This document shows, one piece after another, positions 35,701-44,934 of a DNA stretch of 64,000 bases. The notes beneath the pieces are model-generated. The model was not told the DNA's origin, did not search any database, and was given only the letters and a program-made list of their open reading frames with translations. Made by a program: the position numbers and the translations under genes. Numbering within the stretch: the stretch's first letter is position 1; every line of letters begins with the position of its first letter. The DNA comes from Planococcus citri (lineage: Eukaryota > Arthropoda > Insecta > Hemiptera > Pseudococcidae): the NCBI RefSeq assembly GCF_950023065.1, contig NC_088680.1, positions 66,191,350 through 66,255,349 on the forward strand. The letters run 5' to 3'.

Positions 35701-38700
35701 TTTGTTGATTTTTGGGGAATTTTTAAAGATTCAAATATTGCTACACTCACGTCTCAAGAAAAAAAATAAAAAGATCAGATTGAGGTACAAACTAAGATGC
35801 TGAAATTTGGTTTTTACTCTCTATTTTCAACTTCTCGAGTCGTGAAATTCTCGTACCATACTCATTTGAAAACTATGCACTAAAACTTTAAATTCCAAAT
35901 TCATTTTTTTAAATGGATTTTTCAAAGTCAAAATTTTACCAAATTGTCGTGAAAGACTGAAATTTGGTTTGTACCATTTTTCTGAGTTAATAGCTGATTT
36001 CTCCATTAATTTTTTAAAAAATTGAAAAAATTTTGGTTTTGAAGTGTACAAAATGGTTTTGAAAAAATCGATCGAAAAGGTCATAAAGATCGATGGCTAA
36101 CCCGAGTTTATGCTAAATTTTAATTTGCCTGTGCGTAAATACGGCCCTTTATTTTTTTTCTTGAGAAGTAAGCATAGCAATATTTGAATCTTGAAAAAAT
36201 CCCCAAAGATCAACAAATGAATTTCAGCACCTGAAAATTTTGCTGGTGGTGTATTTTAGAGTCATCTTTAAATTTCCTTTTATTTGGTTCAATATTTGTG
36301 GTATAAAGGGGTGTAAAATTCGAATTAATTCATTATAAAACTATATTTCGGACTTTGTACAACACAATTGTACCAAGTCGAACACTTTGTCCGGACCCTC
36401 CGGGCATGGTACAAACCAAGTCCGATGAAAAAGTAATGTTCACGCTTGGTCCGGACACTTCGGAGATGGTACAAAATTGGCTGTACCAACCCCGAATTGT
36501 ACAATTTCGGACTTGGTACACAACATATACACCTACTGTATACAGATTTTAAAATTTTTGTTCCATCAACACTGACATACCCTCGACGTCACCGAATAAA
36601 AACAGTACCTTTTGGTCACCGCTTTTTAAATGCTTCCAGTTGTGTTATATTTTCGTATTCCTAGCCAGCGCAGTTGCAATCTATTAGGCAAGGCAGCAGG
36701 TGACAATTTGGTATAGTCAATATCTTTTTAGTGTGCGTAGCACACTATTGGTTTCGCTTTGAGAAATGAAATTTCATTATACATGAATGTTCTCTTAAAC
36801 TATCCAACCGTTTTTTGTACCTATTGGACACCATTTGAGAATCATTAAGGCGGAGGGAATAGATTATTTTTCATTCAATTCGGATGGGTAATTGCTGAGT
36901 AATTGCAATTTTAGTTCATTATTTTAATGCATAAATTCCTAAAAAAGGAGAAAGGGGACTTGCAAAACACCTGCCGCTCAACGTACCCTGCTATACCCCC
37001 AGTCTATTCCATCTCCGCTTTTCAAATCAGCTGTCTCATTGTACCCTGTTACACCCCTCATCTGTTAGCTGTATATTCTAAGTGGGAGTGGTTTGGTGGG
37101 GCGTTTACCCAACAAATATATTCTTTTAATGCCCTAACCCACCATGTGAACTCGTAGTCGAATGGTTAGGGCATGTAGGTAAGAATAGGAATTGTAGGGT
37201 CCCAGGTTCGAATCCCCATCAGGTAGGTAGGTATAGGTGATGAATTTTTCGTTGGAAATATTGGATAGGTAAATGCTGTGGAGTGAGTACATGATGCTGG
37301 TGCAAAAAAAAACGAATTTTGAACCCTGTAGCCCCCTCATTTTGATTTATAAAAACAAAGTTATGAAATATGATATCATTTTGCTAAATGAATTTTCATT
37401 TCATTTATTCAAATACTTTTTACTATACCTATAGCACCGTAAGTACAGTAAAAATTACCTTAAGATGAGTAATTTTTACACAACTTGGTTTATGTAATTT
37501 TTATTATCATGCTTTAGTAAAAATTATTAAAACAAAATGATTTTTACTAATGTTATAGCAAAATTTATTAAAATGATGATTTTTACTATAAGATTACAGT
37601 AAAAATTATTATTATAACTGAACAGTTAGAAATTACTGATTTTCAAAACAAATTTTATCATACTTATATGTATTATGTATTTTTGAATGGGATCCAGTTA
37701 TTGCTGCTAAATATAGGTATAGTCAAAATTTTTTGTAAAAATTACCCATATTTTTGTCGTGTAATTTAGAGGCAATGCGAATTCTTAACATATTTTATAT
37801 GATTTAATAATTTTAGAATCAAAGGCAAATTCTGAAAATTGGTTTGAAATGTTATAAATTTGAAGACAATGGAAATTCTAAAAAAAAATGAAAATTTGTC
37901 ATTTAGAGACACTGAGAATTCCAAAAATTGATTAAAAGTTCTATAAGTTGTAGATAATGTGAACTTGAAAATGATATGAATTATTGTATGTAATATATAT
38001 GAAGATAATGAGAATTCTGAAAAATTAGAGGCATGCACTACTTAGATAAATGTAATAGCGGTTATAGCTGTAGAAAAGGCAGCTAGCTACGCACACTTTG
38101 CAGCTAAGCTTTGCTTAGCTGTCTAGTTAAATACACAAGGTCATGGAAGAGATCAGTTTATAATCGGAGGCAAATTGGTACCATTCTCGTAAATTTTTTT
38201 TGTATAAGCTTAAAGCATGTAAATCAAGTGGGGAAAAGAGTATAAGCACTATTACAACTGTGCTGGTTACGAATATGAAGTAAATACACCTCCGGAGGCA
38301 TTTAAAAACCTGGTGACCAAAAGGTACTGTTTATATACGGTGACGTCGAGGATACTTAGGTCCATATATATATATACACGTACCTAGTACCTTGTGGTGC
38401 CCGGGTCTTTTATGGTAATTGTGGTGCCCACGTACATAGAGGATCACATATATATGTATGATAAATGTGTTTTGGTGCAGTTTATTGGATTTTTCATCAT
38501 AGTTAATCATAGAGGTGCCCGATACATAAACTTGGTACTTGTGGTGCCTGCCTCAATTTTTTTTTTTCACCTTAGAGTGCATTTCACTCGATTCTGCATT
38601 GTTTTATATAAAAAGACCTTGTGGTGCCCGATTTGGGCGCCACAAGCCCAAAACCGGGCACCACAATGACTAAGTTTTAATCTATATATATATAAAAACT

Positions 38701-41700
38701 GACACACCGGGAATCGTCTAGTTTGAGCTCAAAACGTCGAGAACTACCAAAATTTTTGACCCCCGACCTTTTTATCCAAAGTTGGGCCTACCGCAATAGC
38801 CATCATTTTTTACAAAAATTTGGCTAAAATGAAAAAAATGCATGTGAATAACTACAAATACACGAAAAAATAAAACATACATAGGTACAAATTTGAAAAA
38901 TATACATCCAAATTCGATGAAACATTACATAAACGAGAATTAAAAAATACCATAATTGGTTTACATACCTAATAGTCCGGCATATGACAATAGGAGTAAT
39001 TACGCCCCCCCCCCCGCCGATCCTCCGGGACTACTTTTTTCTTAAAGGGGACATCCTAAGGAACATTTTAAAGCAAACTTGCCAAAAAAAAGTTGGCCTT
39101 ACTTACAAGATGGGGGCCATTTTGATTGACAGGTCAGCCGAAATCGCAGATTTTGCGTTTTAACATAAGACTTGCACGTTTTTTTTTCAAACTTTACAAA
39201 GGTAGATCCAAAGATCATGCAAAAATTTATCACCTGTCCAAATTTCGAGTGCTAAAGTGCGTTTTTTGATTTTTGGTGAATTTTTGAAAATCGAATTTAG
39301 GCCAAAAATGAGGAAAAAAATCAAAATTTTACCAAATTGACCAAGACAGCTGAAATTTGAGATATACCCTATTTTCGACATGCCAAATCGATTGGAAACG
39401 ATTTCAACCCGTTTTGAGCAGTTCTGGAGCCTCCAGCAGATTTTTGAAACTCGAAATTCCCACAAAATTCCATCAAATTGGAGTTGTAAAGCTAAAATTT
39501 ATTCTAAAAATTAATTTCAATACGCTACGAAGTACTGCAGGTGAATTTCAAGTCGTTTTGGATCCTCCAGCGACTTTTTGAAAAGTTGTATGGCATTTTT
39601 TGGAAAATTGAAATTTCCTAAAAGTAGCTGGAAGCTTCAAAACCATTTGAAACCACCTTGCAGTCTGCAAAGTAAATTTCAGCTTGCCAACTCCATTTGA
39701 TAAATTAATTTTGGGAAAATTTCAAGTTTCAAAAATCTACTGGAGGCTCCAGTAATTTTCAAAAAAAGTCGCTGGAGGCCCTAAAATTACTTGTGCCCAC
39801 CTGAATTCGTCTTCAGAGGGTGTTAAAATTAGAGCGAAGAGTAAATTTCAAATTTCCATCTCCATTTGATGAAATTTTGTGAAAATGTAAATTTTCAAAA
39901 ATCTGCTGGAGGCTTCAGGAATTTTCAAAAAGTCGCTGGAGGATCCAAAACGACTTGAAATTCACCTGCAGTACTTCGTAGCGTATTGAAATTAATTTTT
40001 AGAATAAATTTTAGCTTTACAACTCCAATTTGATGGAATTTTGTGGGAATTTCGAGTTTCAAAAATCTACTGGAGGCTCCAGAACTGCTCAAAACGGGTT
40101 GAAATCGTTTCCAATCGATTTGACATGTCGAAAATAGGGTATATCTCAAATTTCAGCTGTCTTGGTCAATTTGGTAAAATTTTGATTTTTTTCCTCATTT
40201 TTGGCCTAAATTCGATTTTCAAAAATTCACCAAAAATCAAAAAACGCACTTTAGCACTCGAAATTTGGACAGGTGATAAATTTTTGCATGATCTTTCGAT
40301 CTACCTTTGTAAAGTTTGAAAAAAAAACGTGCAAGTCTTATGTTAAAACGCAAAATCTGCGATTTCGGCTGACCTGTCAATCAAAATGGCCCCCATTTTG
40401 TAAGTAAGGCCAACTTTTTTTTGGCAAGTTTGCTTTAAAATGTTCCTTAGGATGTCCCCTTTAAGAAAAAAGTTGTCCCGGAGGATCGGTGGGGGGTGTG
40501 CAATTACTGCATTTCCCCAGCCCCCCACCACCGCCAAAAAGGGTCTAAGTAAGGTCATTCGTTTGTGCTTCGTTTGTGCTTGTTTGTGCTTCAAGTCCGG
40601 TCGTTTGTGCTTTAACCCTTTCGGAGATATTGAGAAAAGTTTGTGGGGAGGGGGGCTGGGGAAATGTGAGCCCCCCACCACGACCAATTGGGTTGAAAAT
40701 GGTGTCAATCGTTTGTGCTTCGTTTGTGCTTCAAGTCCCGTCGTTTGTGCTTCGCCCCTTCCCAAGAAAATGAGGACATCTTGTGGGGGGGGGGCTGGGG
40801 AAACGCGAGCCCCCCACCACCGCCGATCGTATTGAAAATGGTGGCAATCGTTTGTGCTTCGTTAGTGCTTGTTTGTGCTTCAACTCCCGTCGTTTGTGCT
40901 TCGCCCCTTCCCAAGAAAATGAGGATAACTTGTTGGGGGGGCTGGAGAAATGGTTTTTGAAAAAGGGGTTAGAAATGAAAATTAAGGGGAAAAAATTGAT
41001 GAAATCGTTTGTATTTCGTTTGTGCTTATGGGCCTGAAATTTTCAAGGATTCTGTCTGATCACATCTTGAAACCGGTTCATTGGTTCGCATTTAGCAACC
41101 AGTTTTTGACTATCACCTAAAAGTTGGAAATAGAGAAAAAAGGTTGGTACAAAAGTTGTTCAGCGTGAAAAATTGAACCATTTTCGCTGACCGGATTTTG
41201 AAACCGGTTCATTAATTTGCAACCAGTTATCAAAAATTACCTAAAAATTGGCGATCGAGAAAAAAGGTTGTAACAAAAATTGTGGGACATGAAGAATTAC
41301 ACAACTCTGTTCAATCACGTTTTGAAACCGGTTCATTGGTTTACATTTAGCAACCAGTTTTTGACAATCACCTAAAAATTGAAGATAGAGAAAAAAGCTT
41401 GAAACAAAAGTTGTAGAGCGTGAAAAATTGAGCCAGTTTTGCTGATCGGATTTTGAAAATGGCTAATTAACTTGCAACCAAGTAACTTTTGATGGCTTGC
41501 TGCAATTTAATAAACCGGGTTCAAAATGTGATTGAACAGTATTGTGTAATTTTTCATGCCCCACAATTTTTGTTCCAAGCTTTTTTCATTGTCAAAAACT
41601 GATTGCTAGAAATAAAAGCCACTGGGTACTACTTTTATGTCATACTGTAATTTCCAACCTAATACATGCAATCGGTATCCTGACGGATCTGGGGAACCAT

Positions 41701-42849
41701 GAATAAATCCTCCTGAATGAAAATTTACCATGACTGCCTTCAAAGAATCTTCTTTCGAAGGTATCTGCAGTAAAGTTAATCGTCATTTCTATTATGAAAA
41801 AATTGCTGCAGTGGTGTGTCCCTTTTGATGCCAAAAACCGTCTCCAACTCGATTAATGGATCATCATAACATAAAATGATAGGTAAGGGAAAAGATACAG
41901 ATTGAATCACCAAAAAAAAATCACTTATAGGTATGTTTTTTCAATTCCGTATTTTTCCGAATACCTCCTATACAAGAAGGCTTGAACACTGCCTTTAAAA
42001 AGTCTACGTGACGTCAGAACTGGAGGCGATTACGGCTCCATTGTCTTATAGGAGATTGCCCAATTTCTTAGTTTTTCTTGAATAATTTTTGAATGGTTAA
42101 TGCTACAAATTTGAATTAAAAATCAGCTTGTAGAGGAGAAAAATTAGATCATTTTTTATGTTTCAAACACCTATGTGCTCGATCAAATTTTCGATTTATC
42201 AAAGTTCAAAGTCTCGAGGTTGCAATTTTTTTACACTTAAATTGAAATAAATCGAAAATTTGATTGAGCACATAGGTGTTTGAAACATGAAAAATGATCT
42301 ACTCTTTCCCCTCTACAATTTGGTTTTTAATTCAAATCTGTAGCATTGACCATTCAAAAATTATTCAAGAAAAACTCAGAAATCGTGCAATCTCCTATAA
42401 GAGAATGAAGCCGCAATCGCCTCCAGCTGTGACGTCAGAAAACCAGTGCTGTGGCCTTCTTGTATAGGAGGTATTGGGCTGACACCTTACTTACCTTCGG
42501 TGTATAAATATTATTGTACAGGCGTCTTCCGAACCAGTGAGATATTTTTCTCTCAATGAGAATTGAGCACAACCGCCTTTTGGAACTGTTGCATCCAGAA
42601 TGTTGCTCCATGGTTTTGCTTTTACAGGATTCTATTTTGTGAAAAGTTGATATTTTTGTTTTTTACCATGTTCAACAAATCAACAATTCGTGGATTGAAG
42701 TTACCTACCTTGAAACGAGCTGTTCCCGCCGTTGATTGTCCGTAAGGCACTCCAAAAAATGTGTAATAATCTACTCCAGAGTATGCAGTCTTCGCTTTGA
42801 AGCCACGTACTTTACCTTCTTTAACAGCAACGATTACTTTTTCAGTCAT
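23587..42849 (-). CDS. Carboxylesterase, ten exons, probably damaged
   Basis: Serine carboxylesterase of the alpha/beta-hydrolase (COesterase) family, like insect detoxification or juvenile-hormone-type esterases. Exons: 42709-42849, 42495-42631, 41659-41764, 25255-25440, 24956-25164, 24717-24882, 24450-24622, 24060-24219, 23837-23975, 23587-23761. All junctions are GT-AG with matching phases except the frame loss in exon 2. Key residues: oxyanion loop HSGGF, nucleophile GSSAGS (the family more often has GESAGS), acid in IIGFSEREA, and catalytic His in AFHGADYSYW. There is no obvious signal peptide; it starts MTEKVIVAVKEGKVRGFK. Total is about 530 residues, near the family norm. Oddities: a 1-nt deletion near 42,523 would bring a stop early in exon 3, about 20 residues are missing between GSPDPSG and YRLHVLG, and intron 3 is 16.2 kb of transposons. 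It is probably a decaying paralogue, unless the frameshift is an assembly error. Confidence 0.85.
23837..23975 (-). CDS. Esterase exon 9 (catalytic His)
   Basis: 139 nt, completing Gly then AFHGADYSYWCYNEEMAGKT through LTTFAKT plus two bases. HGAD carries the catalytic His. Donor GTAAGT. Confidence 0.92.
24060..24219 (-). CDS. Esterase exon 8
   Basis: 160 nt, ILTDIALSDVYDSVINVISA through SLKEPLP plus one base. VYVYNFHYDG is the family YxYxFxYxG strand. Donor GTATCA. Confidence 0.9.
24450..24622 (-). CDS. Esterase exon 7
   Basis: 173 nt, completing Arg then ALNTPLKTCFYKAIQQNCWG through SQSVLCD. Donor GTAAGT. Confidence 0.9.
24717..24882 (-). CDS. Esterase exon 6 (catalytic acid)
   Basis: 166 nt, TTIQVYPQSPFLFTPEPGEN through EREACITLVTL plus one base. 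PIIIGFSEREA aligns with the family VMIGxxxxEG acid motif. Donor GTAAGT. Confidence 0.9.
24956..25164 (-). CDS. Esterase exon 5
   Basis: 209 nt, LYHKAILMGCYAFIPVAICL through RPEYLFNT, with donor GTAGGA. The 73-nt intron to exon 6 remains open for most of its length, so a simple ORF runs past the splice site. Confidence 0.85.
25255..25440 (-). CDS. Esterase exon 4 (nucleophile elbow)
   Basis: 186 nt, completing Gly then YLNLNLKVCSGNQGLKDAIL through MLLSPLAK plus one base. Holds NQGLKDAILSLQWIKENI, FGGDPDNITLMG and the catalytic Ser in GSSAGS. Confidence 0.93.
25906..27492. mobile_element. Non-autonomous element E, copy 1 (TIR about 220 bp)
   Basis: Left arm 25,906-26,120 (TTAGGTACCAAGTCCGAAAT...) and inverted right arm 27,270-27,492 (...ATTTCGGACTTGGTACCTAA). 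Both hold GTCCGGACAAAGTGTT or its complement. It has no coding capacity and carries a palindromic minisatellite. A related copy is at 35,504-36,519. Confidence 0.88.
26640..27065. repeat. Palindromic minisatellite TTCGTTCGCGAATGATTCA
   Basis: About fourteen variants of AATTCGTTCGCGAATGATTC in about 425 bp, spaced roughly 25-40 bp. The core TTCGCGAA is self-complementary, so each unit can form a short hairpin. Confidence 0.9.
27728..28698. mobile_element. 0.97-kb element with GGGAAAGTC termini
   Basis: The left end GGGAAAGTCCCCTAAAAGTG and right end CACTATTGGGAGACTTTCCC are inverted copies. TCCTAATAGTGCGCA recurs inside (near 27,755, 28,120, 28,455 and 28,500). No transposase. Confidence 0.8.
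28850..29275. repeat. Minisatellite with CTTGGGCTTCGCCCAA
   Basis: Four units (near 28,926, 29,039, 29,171 and 29,246) with CCTTGGGCTTCGCCCAATTA and CGCTTCGCTCCTGTGCTTCG. The overlapping ORFs simply translate the repeat. Confidence 0.85.
29290..30330. repeat. 150-170-bp tandem array, interrupted
   Basis: GGTCAAATGGGGTTGGAAGG and ACCCTCTAGGTCAATTTGGA recur at about 29,319, 29,468, 29,955 and 30,127. One unit is split by the 311-bp element at 29,564. Confidence 0.85.
29564..29874. mobile_element. 311-bp MITE with 8-bp target duplication
   Basis: Left end CTTTGACTATATATACATGG and its inverted copy at the right end. Direct 8-bp ATTTGGAG occurs at 29,556-29,563 and 29,875-29,882. The uninterrupted repeat reads CAATTTGGAGGGGC at that site, so insertion and duplication are clear. 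An 8-bp duplication is typical of the hAT superfamily. Confidence 0.88.
30993..31032. repeat. Perfect 40-bp palindrome
   Basis: CAGACTTTTTGCAGCCCGGT is followed immediately by its exact reverse complement, with no spacer. It can form a 20-bp cruciform arm. Confidence 0.97.
32780..33160. repeat. GGACG/GTGTCTGGCACTCGGACG minisatellite
   Basis: More than ten degenerate units of about 24-36 bp, such as GTGTCTGGCACTCGGACGA. Ser/Pro/Val-rich ORFs on the minus strand are translations of the repeat. Confidence 0.85.
33540..33840. other. GC-rich segment open on both strands
   Basis: Markedly richer in GC and CpG than its neighbours. Plus-strand frames read DALTVIQATEVVWTDEAGQW and MSGRTKRGSGSSIL, and a minus-strand frame reads MLPPTEGIKFPAM. 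None matches a family I know. It could be a decayed coding piece of a retroelement. Confidence 0.3.
33975..35502. mobile_element. Fold-back element D, about 1.5 kb
   Basis: GAACTCTATACTCTTACACTGG near 34,040 is mirrored near 35,425. The arms, about 450 bp each, include TTGTCCTTGTCTAGCGCGTT and ACAGTAGCGTGATTTTTTTT in inverted copies. No coding frame. Confidence 0.85.
35504..36519. mobile_element. Element E, copy 2 (left arm truncated)
   Basis: The left arm begins GTACCATGCCCGGAGGGTCC, about 100 bp short of the full TIR. The right arm ends ATTTCGGACTTGGTAC. Inverted arms include ACACCACCAGCAAAATTTTC and its complement at about 36,235. Abuts element D directly. Confidence 0.85.
36731..38127. 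mobile_element. 1.4-kb insertion inside element F
   Basis: Defined by comparison with the empty site at about 45,648-45,660. TTA (or TA) is present on both sides (36,728-36,730 and 38,127-38,129). It begins GTGTGCGTAGCACAC and has GCTACGCACAC near its other end. It carries a tRNA-derived SINE and an AT-rich stretch, and no transposase. Confidence 0.75.
37148..37340 (+). mobile_element. tRNA-derived SINE
   Basis: A pol III A-box-like TAGTCGAATGG at 37,155-37,165 is followed 40 bp later by an exact B box, GGTTCGAATCC (37,205-37,215), then an unrelated body and an A-run near 37,305. It lacks a folding tRNA 3' half, so it is a SINE rather than a tRNA gene. Confidence 0.7.
38973..40508. mobile_element. 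Fold-back element B, copy 1
   Basis: Starts TAGTCCGGCATATGACAATAGG and a poly-C run. Arms of about 700 bp are nearly perfect inverted copies centred near 39,760, so the same 92- and 74-residue translations occur on both strands. The right terminus is cut at 40,508, lacking the CCGGACTA end. Shares its arms with 57,193-59,201. Confidence 0.93.
40510..40960. repeat. About 130-bp tandem array (GTCGTTTGTGCTTCG)
   Basis: Three units with TTTGTGCTTCGTTTGTGCTT, GAGCCCCCCACCAC and a G-run. It replaces the lost right end of fold-back B. Confidence 0.88.
41035..41640. repeat. Subterminal repeats of the intron insertion
   Basis: About 120-130-bp units with GAAACCGGTTCATTGGTTTG and AAAAGTTGTAGAGCGTGAAAA. 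The same units lie inverted at 25,640-25,870 and at 43,700-44,330. Confidence 0.85.
41659..41764 (-). CDS. Esterase exon 3 (oxyanion loop)
   Basis: 106 nt, IPSKEDSLKAVMVNFHSGGF through GSPDPSGYRLHVL plus one base. It holds the oxyanion-hole loop but lacks the usual 20 or so residues before NYRL. Its donor (GTTGGA) is only 11 nt from the end of the 16-kb insertion. Confidence 0.85.
41960..42475. mobile_element. 0.5-kb fold-back MITE in esterase intron 2
   Basis: AATACCTCCTATACAAGAAGG and its inverted copy form the ends. Inner pairs include GTGACGTCAGAA and ACACCTATGTGCTCGATCAA with its complement. The arms cover almost the whole element. Confidence 0.9.
42495..42631 (-). pseudogene. Esterase exon 2 with 1-nt frameshift
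   Basis: NPVKAKPWSNILDATVPKGG through LTGSED reads in frame. The expected continuation (family: GSEDCLYLN-YTPK) is then found one base out of frame, as YNNIYTPK. The exon is 137 nt, where 138 would keep phase 0. As written, the joined frame meets TGA nine codons after the junction. Donor GTAAGT is intact. Confidence 0.85.
42709..42849 (-). CDS. Esterase exon 1 (start)
   Basis: 47 codons, MTEKVIVAVKEGKVRGFKAK through PYGQSTAGTARFK. FFGVPYGQ is the family FxGIPYA-type signature. Donor GTAGGT, phase 0. An in-frame upstream ATG at 42,966 gives a longer, non-homologous head and is less likely. Confidence 0.88.
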
Positions 42850-43466
42850 ATTTTCAACGAAATTTTCAAAACGGAAACGAAAATGGCGAATTGAAATTGG
42901 CACCAGTTCAAACTGAAAGTAGGTTTTGTATGTAGTTGGGTGAACTTTTGGAGCGAGCGTATACAAAAATTTTCATCAACGGAGAGAAGAGGGAACAATT
43001 CGTCCAAGCTGTAGTTTTCCACCTTTTATAACTTTTTTAGAATTTTTAAACACTATTATCTGCAACTTTGGTTCTACAGCAGTGCATATTACGACCGAAG
43101 TTTCATTTTTTTATGGCAGTAATATTATTCGAAAAATGCTAAGGCGTGAATATTTTCACTTATCGTACTGCTAAAACATGGTACTGATTTTCATTATTAT
43201 CTATTACCATTATCATAAATGTAGTTTTTACAAGTTTACAACACGTATGCGCGAACGACACATCATTGGTGAAAAATAGAAACGCATCCGCACGAAATAT
43301 CGAAAAATCGGTGAAAATTAGGCATAGTGAGCCGTTGCATGTAGGGTATGGAAATATGCTGTTTTCAGCACAAGCAATAGCCACATCATCAGAGGAAATC
43401 ATTTTTGGAAAAAAAAATTAAAAATTTGTAAACTGAAATATAACTTTACGAAGCAGGAGATCGACT

Positions 43467-43690
43467 TAAATTTCGATGTGAATGTCGATCCATCCGCATC
43501 CGTCACTTTTGGATGTCCCATGTCGATGTGAATTTCGACCCTGTGTCGAGCCAATTGTCGACACGGAATGCTGATCAACATCAGTCAACAATTACATCGA
43601 CAATTAGCTCGACACAGGGTCGAAATTCACATCGACATGTGGCATCCAAAAGTGACGAATGTGGATGGGTCGACATTCACATCGAAATTA
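43467..43690. mobile_element. 0.22-kb fold-back MITE upstream of the esterase
   Basis: TTTCGATGTGAATGTCGATC to GACATTCACATCGAAATTA, arms of about 100 bp. Lies about 620 bp upstream of the esterase ATG. Confidence 0.88.
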
Positions 43691-43699
43691 GCATGGTCA

Positions 43700-44560
43700 T
43701 TGTTGTACGGGTTGAAACCGGTTCATTAAATCGCAGCAACCCATCAAAAGTTACCTGGTTGCAAGTTAATTGGTCATTTTCAAAATCCGATCAGAAAAAA
43801 TGGTTCGATTTTTCACACTTCACAACTTTTGCTTCAAGCTTTTTTCTCTATTTTCAATTTTTAGGTGATTCTCAAAAACTGGTTGCTAAATCAGCTAAAT
43901 TAAATGCAAACTAATGAACCGGTTTCAAAATGTGATTGAACAGAATGGTGTAATTTTTCATGCTCCATAACTTTGGTTTCAAGCTTTTTTCTTCATCTCC
44001 AATTTTTAGGTAATTTTTGATAACTGGTTGCAAATTAATAAACCGGTTTCAAAATCCGATCGGCGAAAATGGTTCGATTTTTCACGCTCTACAACTATTG
44101 TTTCAAGCTTTTATCTCTATCTCCAACTTTTAGGTGATTGTCAAAAACTGGTTGCTAAATTCTGACCAATGAACCGGTTTCAAAATGTGATTAGATATAC
44201 GTAATTGTGGAATTTTTCACGCTCTACAACTTTTGTTTCAGGCTATTTTCTCTATCTACATTTTGGGTATTTTTTTGTCAACTGGTTGCAAATTGATGAA
44301 ACGGTTTCAAAAAAATCTTATCACGTTTTTGTCGCCTTAGTGTGTAGAATACATTGCGCCAATAAAAACCAGTTTGAATTTTTTGACCAAACTGGTTTTT
44401 CAATTTTGTAAACACCCTGAGCATGGGCCTGAAATTTTCAAGGTCGCTTTCGAAAAACCCTTATTTTTCCCAACTAAACGCCGCTTCATTCATCTCGCTA
44501 GCTCTTTCCACTTGGGAATAAAAGCCACCGGGCACTACTTTTGTGTCATACTTTATACTG
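43700..44560. mobile_element. Partial relative of the intron-3 insertion
   Basis: The right end, GGGCACTACTTTTGTGTCAT then ACTTTATACTG, matches the terminus at 25,514 in inverted orientation, and 44,180-44,560 is an inverted match to 25,514-25,870. The left end lacks a terminal repeat and abuts the MITE at 43,690. Confidence 0.8.
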
Positions 44561-44724
44561 TTGGAAACTAGATTTCGTATAGTTTTTATTAGTTCGGACA
44601 GAATATTGCTCGGTTCTGCTGATGAGTGTGATTTTTTTCAAAAAAGTCATTCTGATGCTACAGAATGAATGTTAATTGCTAACGTCTCCTACGTCGTAAA
44701 ATTGCATATTTTTATGGAAAAGAA

Positions 44725-44934
44725 ATCTGTACTCCAATGCAAAAAGGATGGAAGTACAATGACCTGGCATAAGGAAAGGAGGTTAGTGTGTTTAATGCAG
44801 TTTGATGCAGGGATTTTAAACTTTTCAGTTAGAAATTTAAAATTCCTGTTTCTCAAAACTGCACTGAACACACTAACCTCCTTTCCTTATGCCAGGTCAT
44901 TGGACTTCCATCCTTTTTGCATTGGAGTACAGAA
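44725..44934. mobile_element. 210-bp fold-back MITE
   Basis: TCTGTACTCCAATGCAAAAA with an inverted copy ending at 44,934. Arms of about 85 bp include GACCTGGCATAAGGAAAGGA. Confidence 0.9.

Larger units (their letters stand above)
36526..38695. mobile_element. Element F, copy 1, split by an insertion
   Basis: 36,526-36,730 plus 38,130-38,695 together match the uninterrupted copy at 45,450-46,245. It holds inverted segments (CCTCGACGTCACCG near 36,586 and CGGTGACGTCGAGG near 38,338) and GTGGTGCCCG hairpins. The 1.4 kb between is a later insertion. Confidence 0.88.
25514..41647. mobile_element. TA-flanked insertion filling esterase intron 3
   Basis: The left end is TA then CAGTATGACACAAAAGTA. 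The right end is TACTTTTATGTCATACTG then TA. The TA target duplication and CAGT...ACTG ends are typical of the Tc1/mariner superfamily. Beyond about 38 bp the two ends diverge but share subterminal CCGGTTCATTAATTTGCAAC repeats. There is no transposase gene. A 16.1-kb span is far too long for one such element, so an original short element has been expanded by the nested insertions listed separately. A related 0.86-kb copy lies at 43,700-44,560. Confidence 0.75.

Noticed and set aside
37150..37225. Functional tRNA gene
   Set aside because: A and B boxes are present but the sequence does not fold into a full cloverleaf and continues into an unrelated body. SINE is the better reading.
39187..40319. 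Two 92-residue ORFs as conserved genes (also at 57,409 and 58,712)
   Set aside because: They are the two arms of palindromic elements, so the identity comes from the inverted repeat rather than protein selection.
25514..41647. A Maverick/Polinton-type giant transposon
   Set aside because: No DNA polymerase B, integrase, ATPase or capsid-like frame is visible, and the ends are short CAGT-type with TA flanks.
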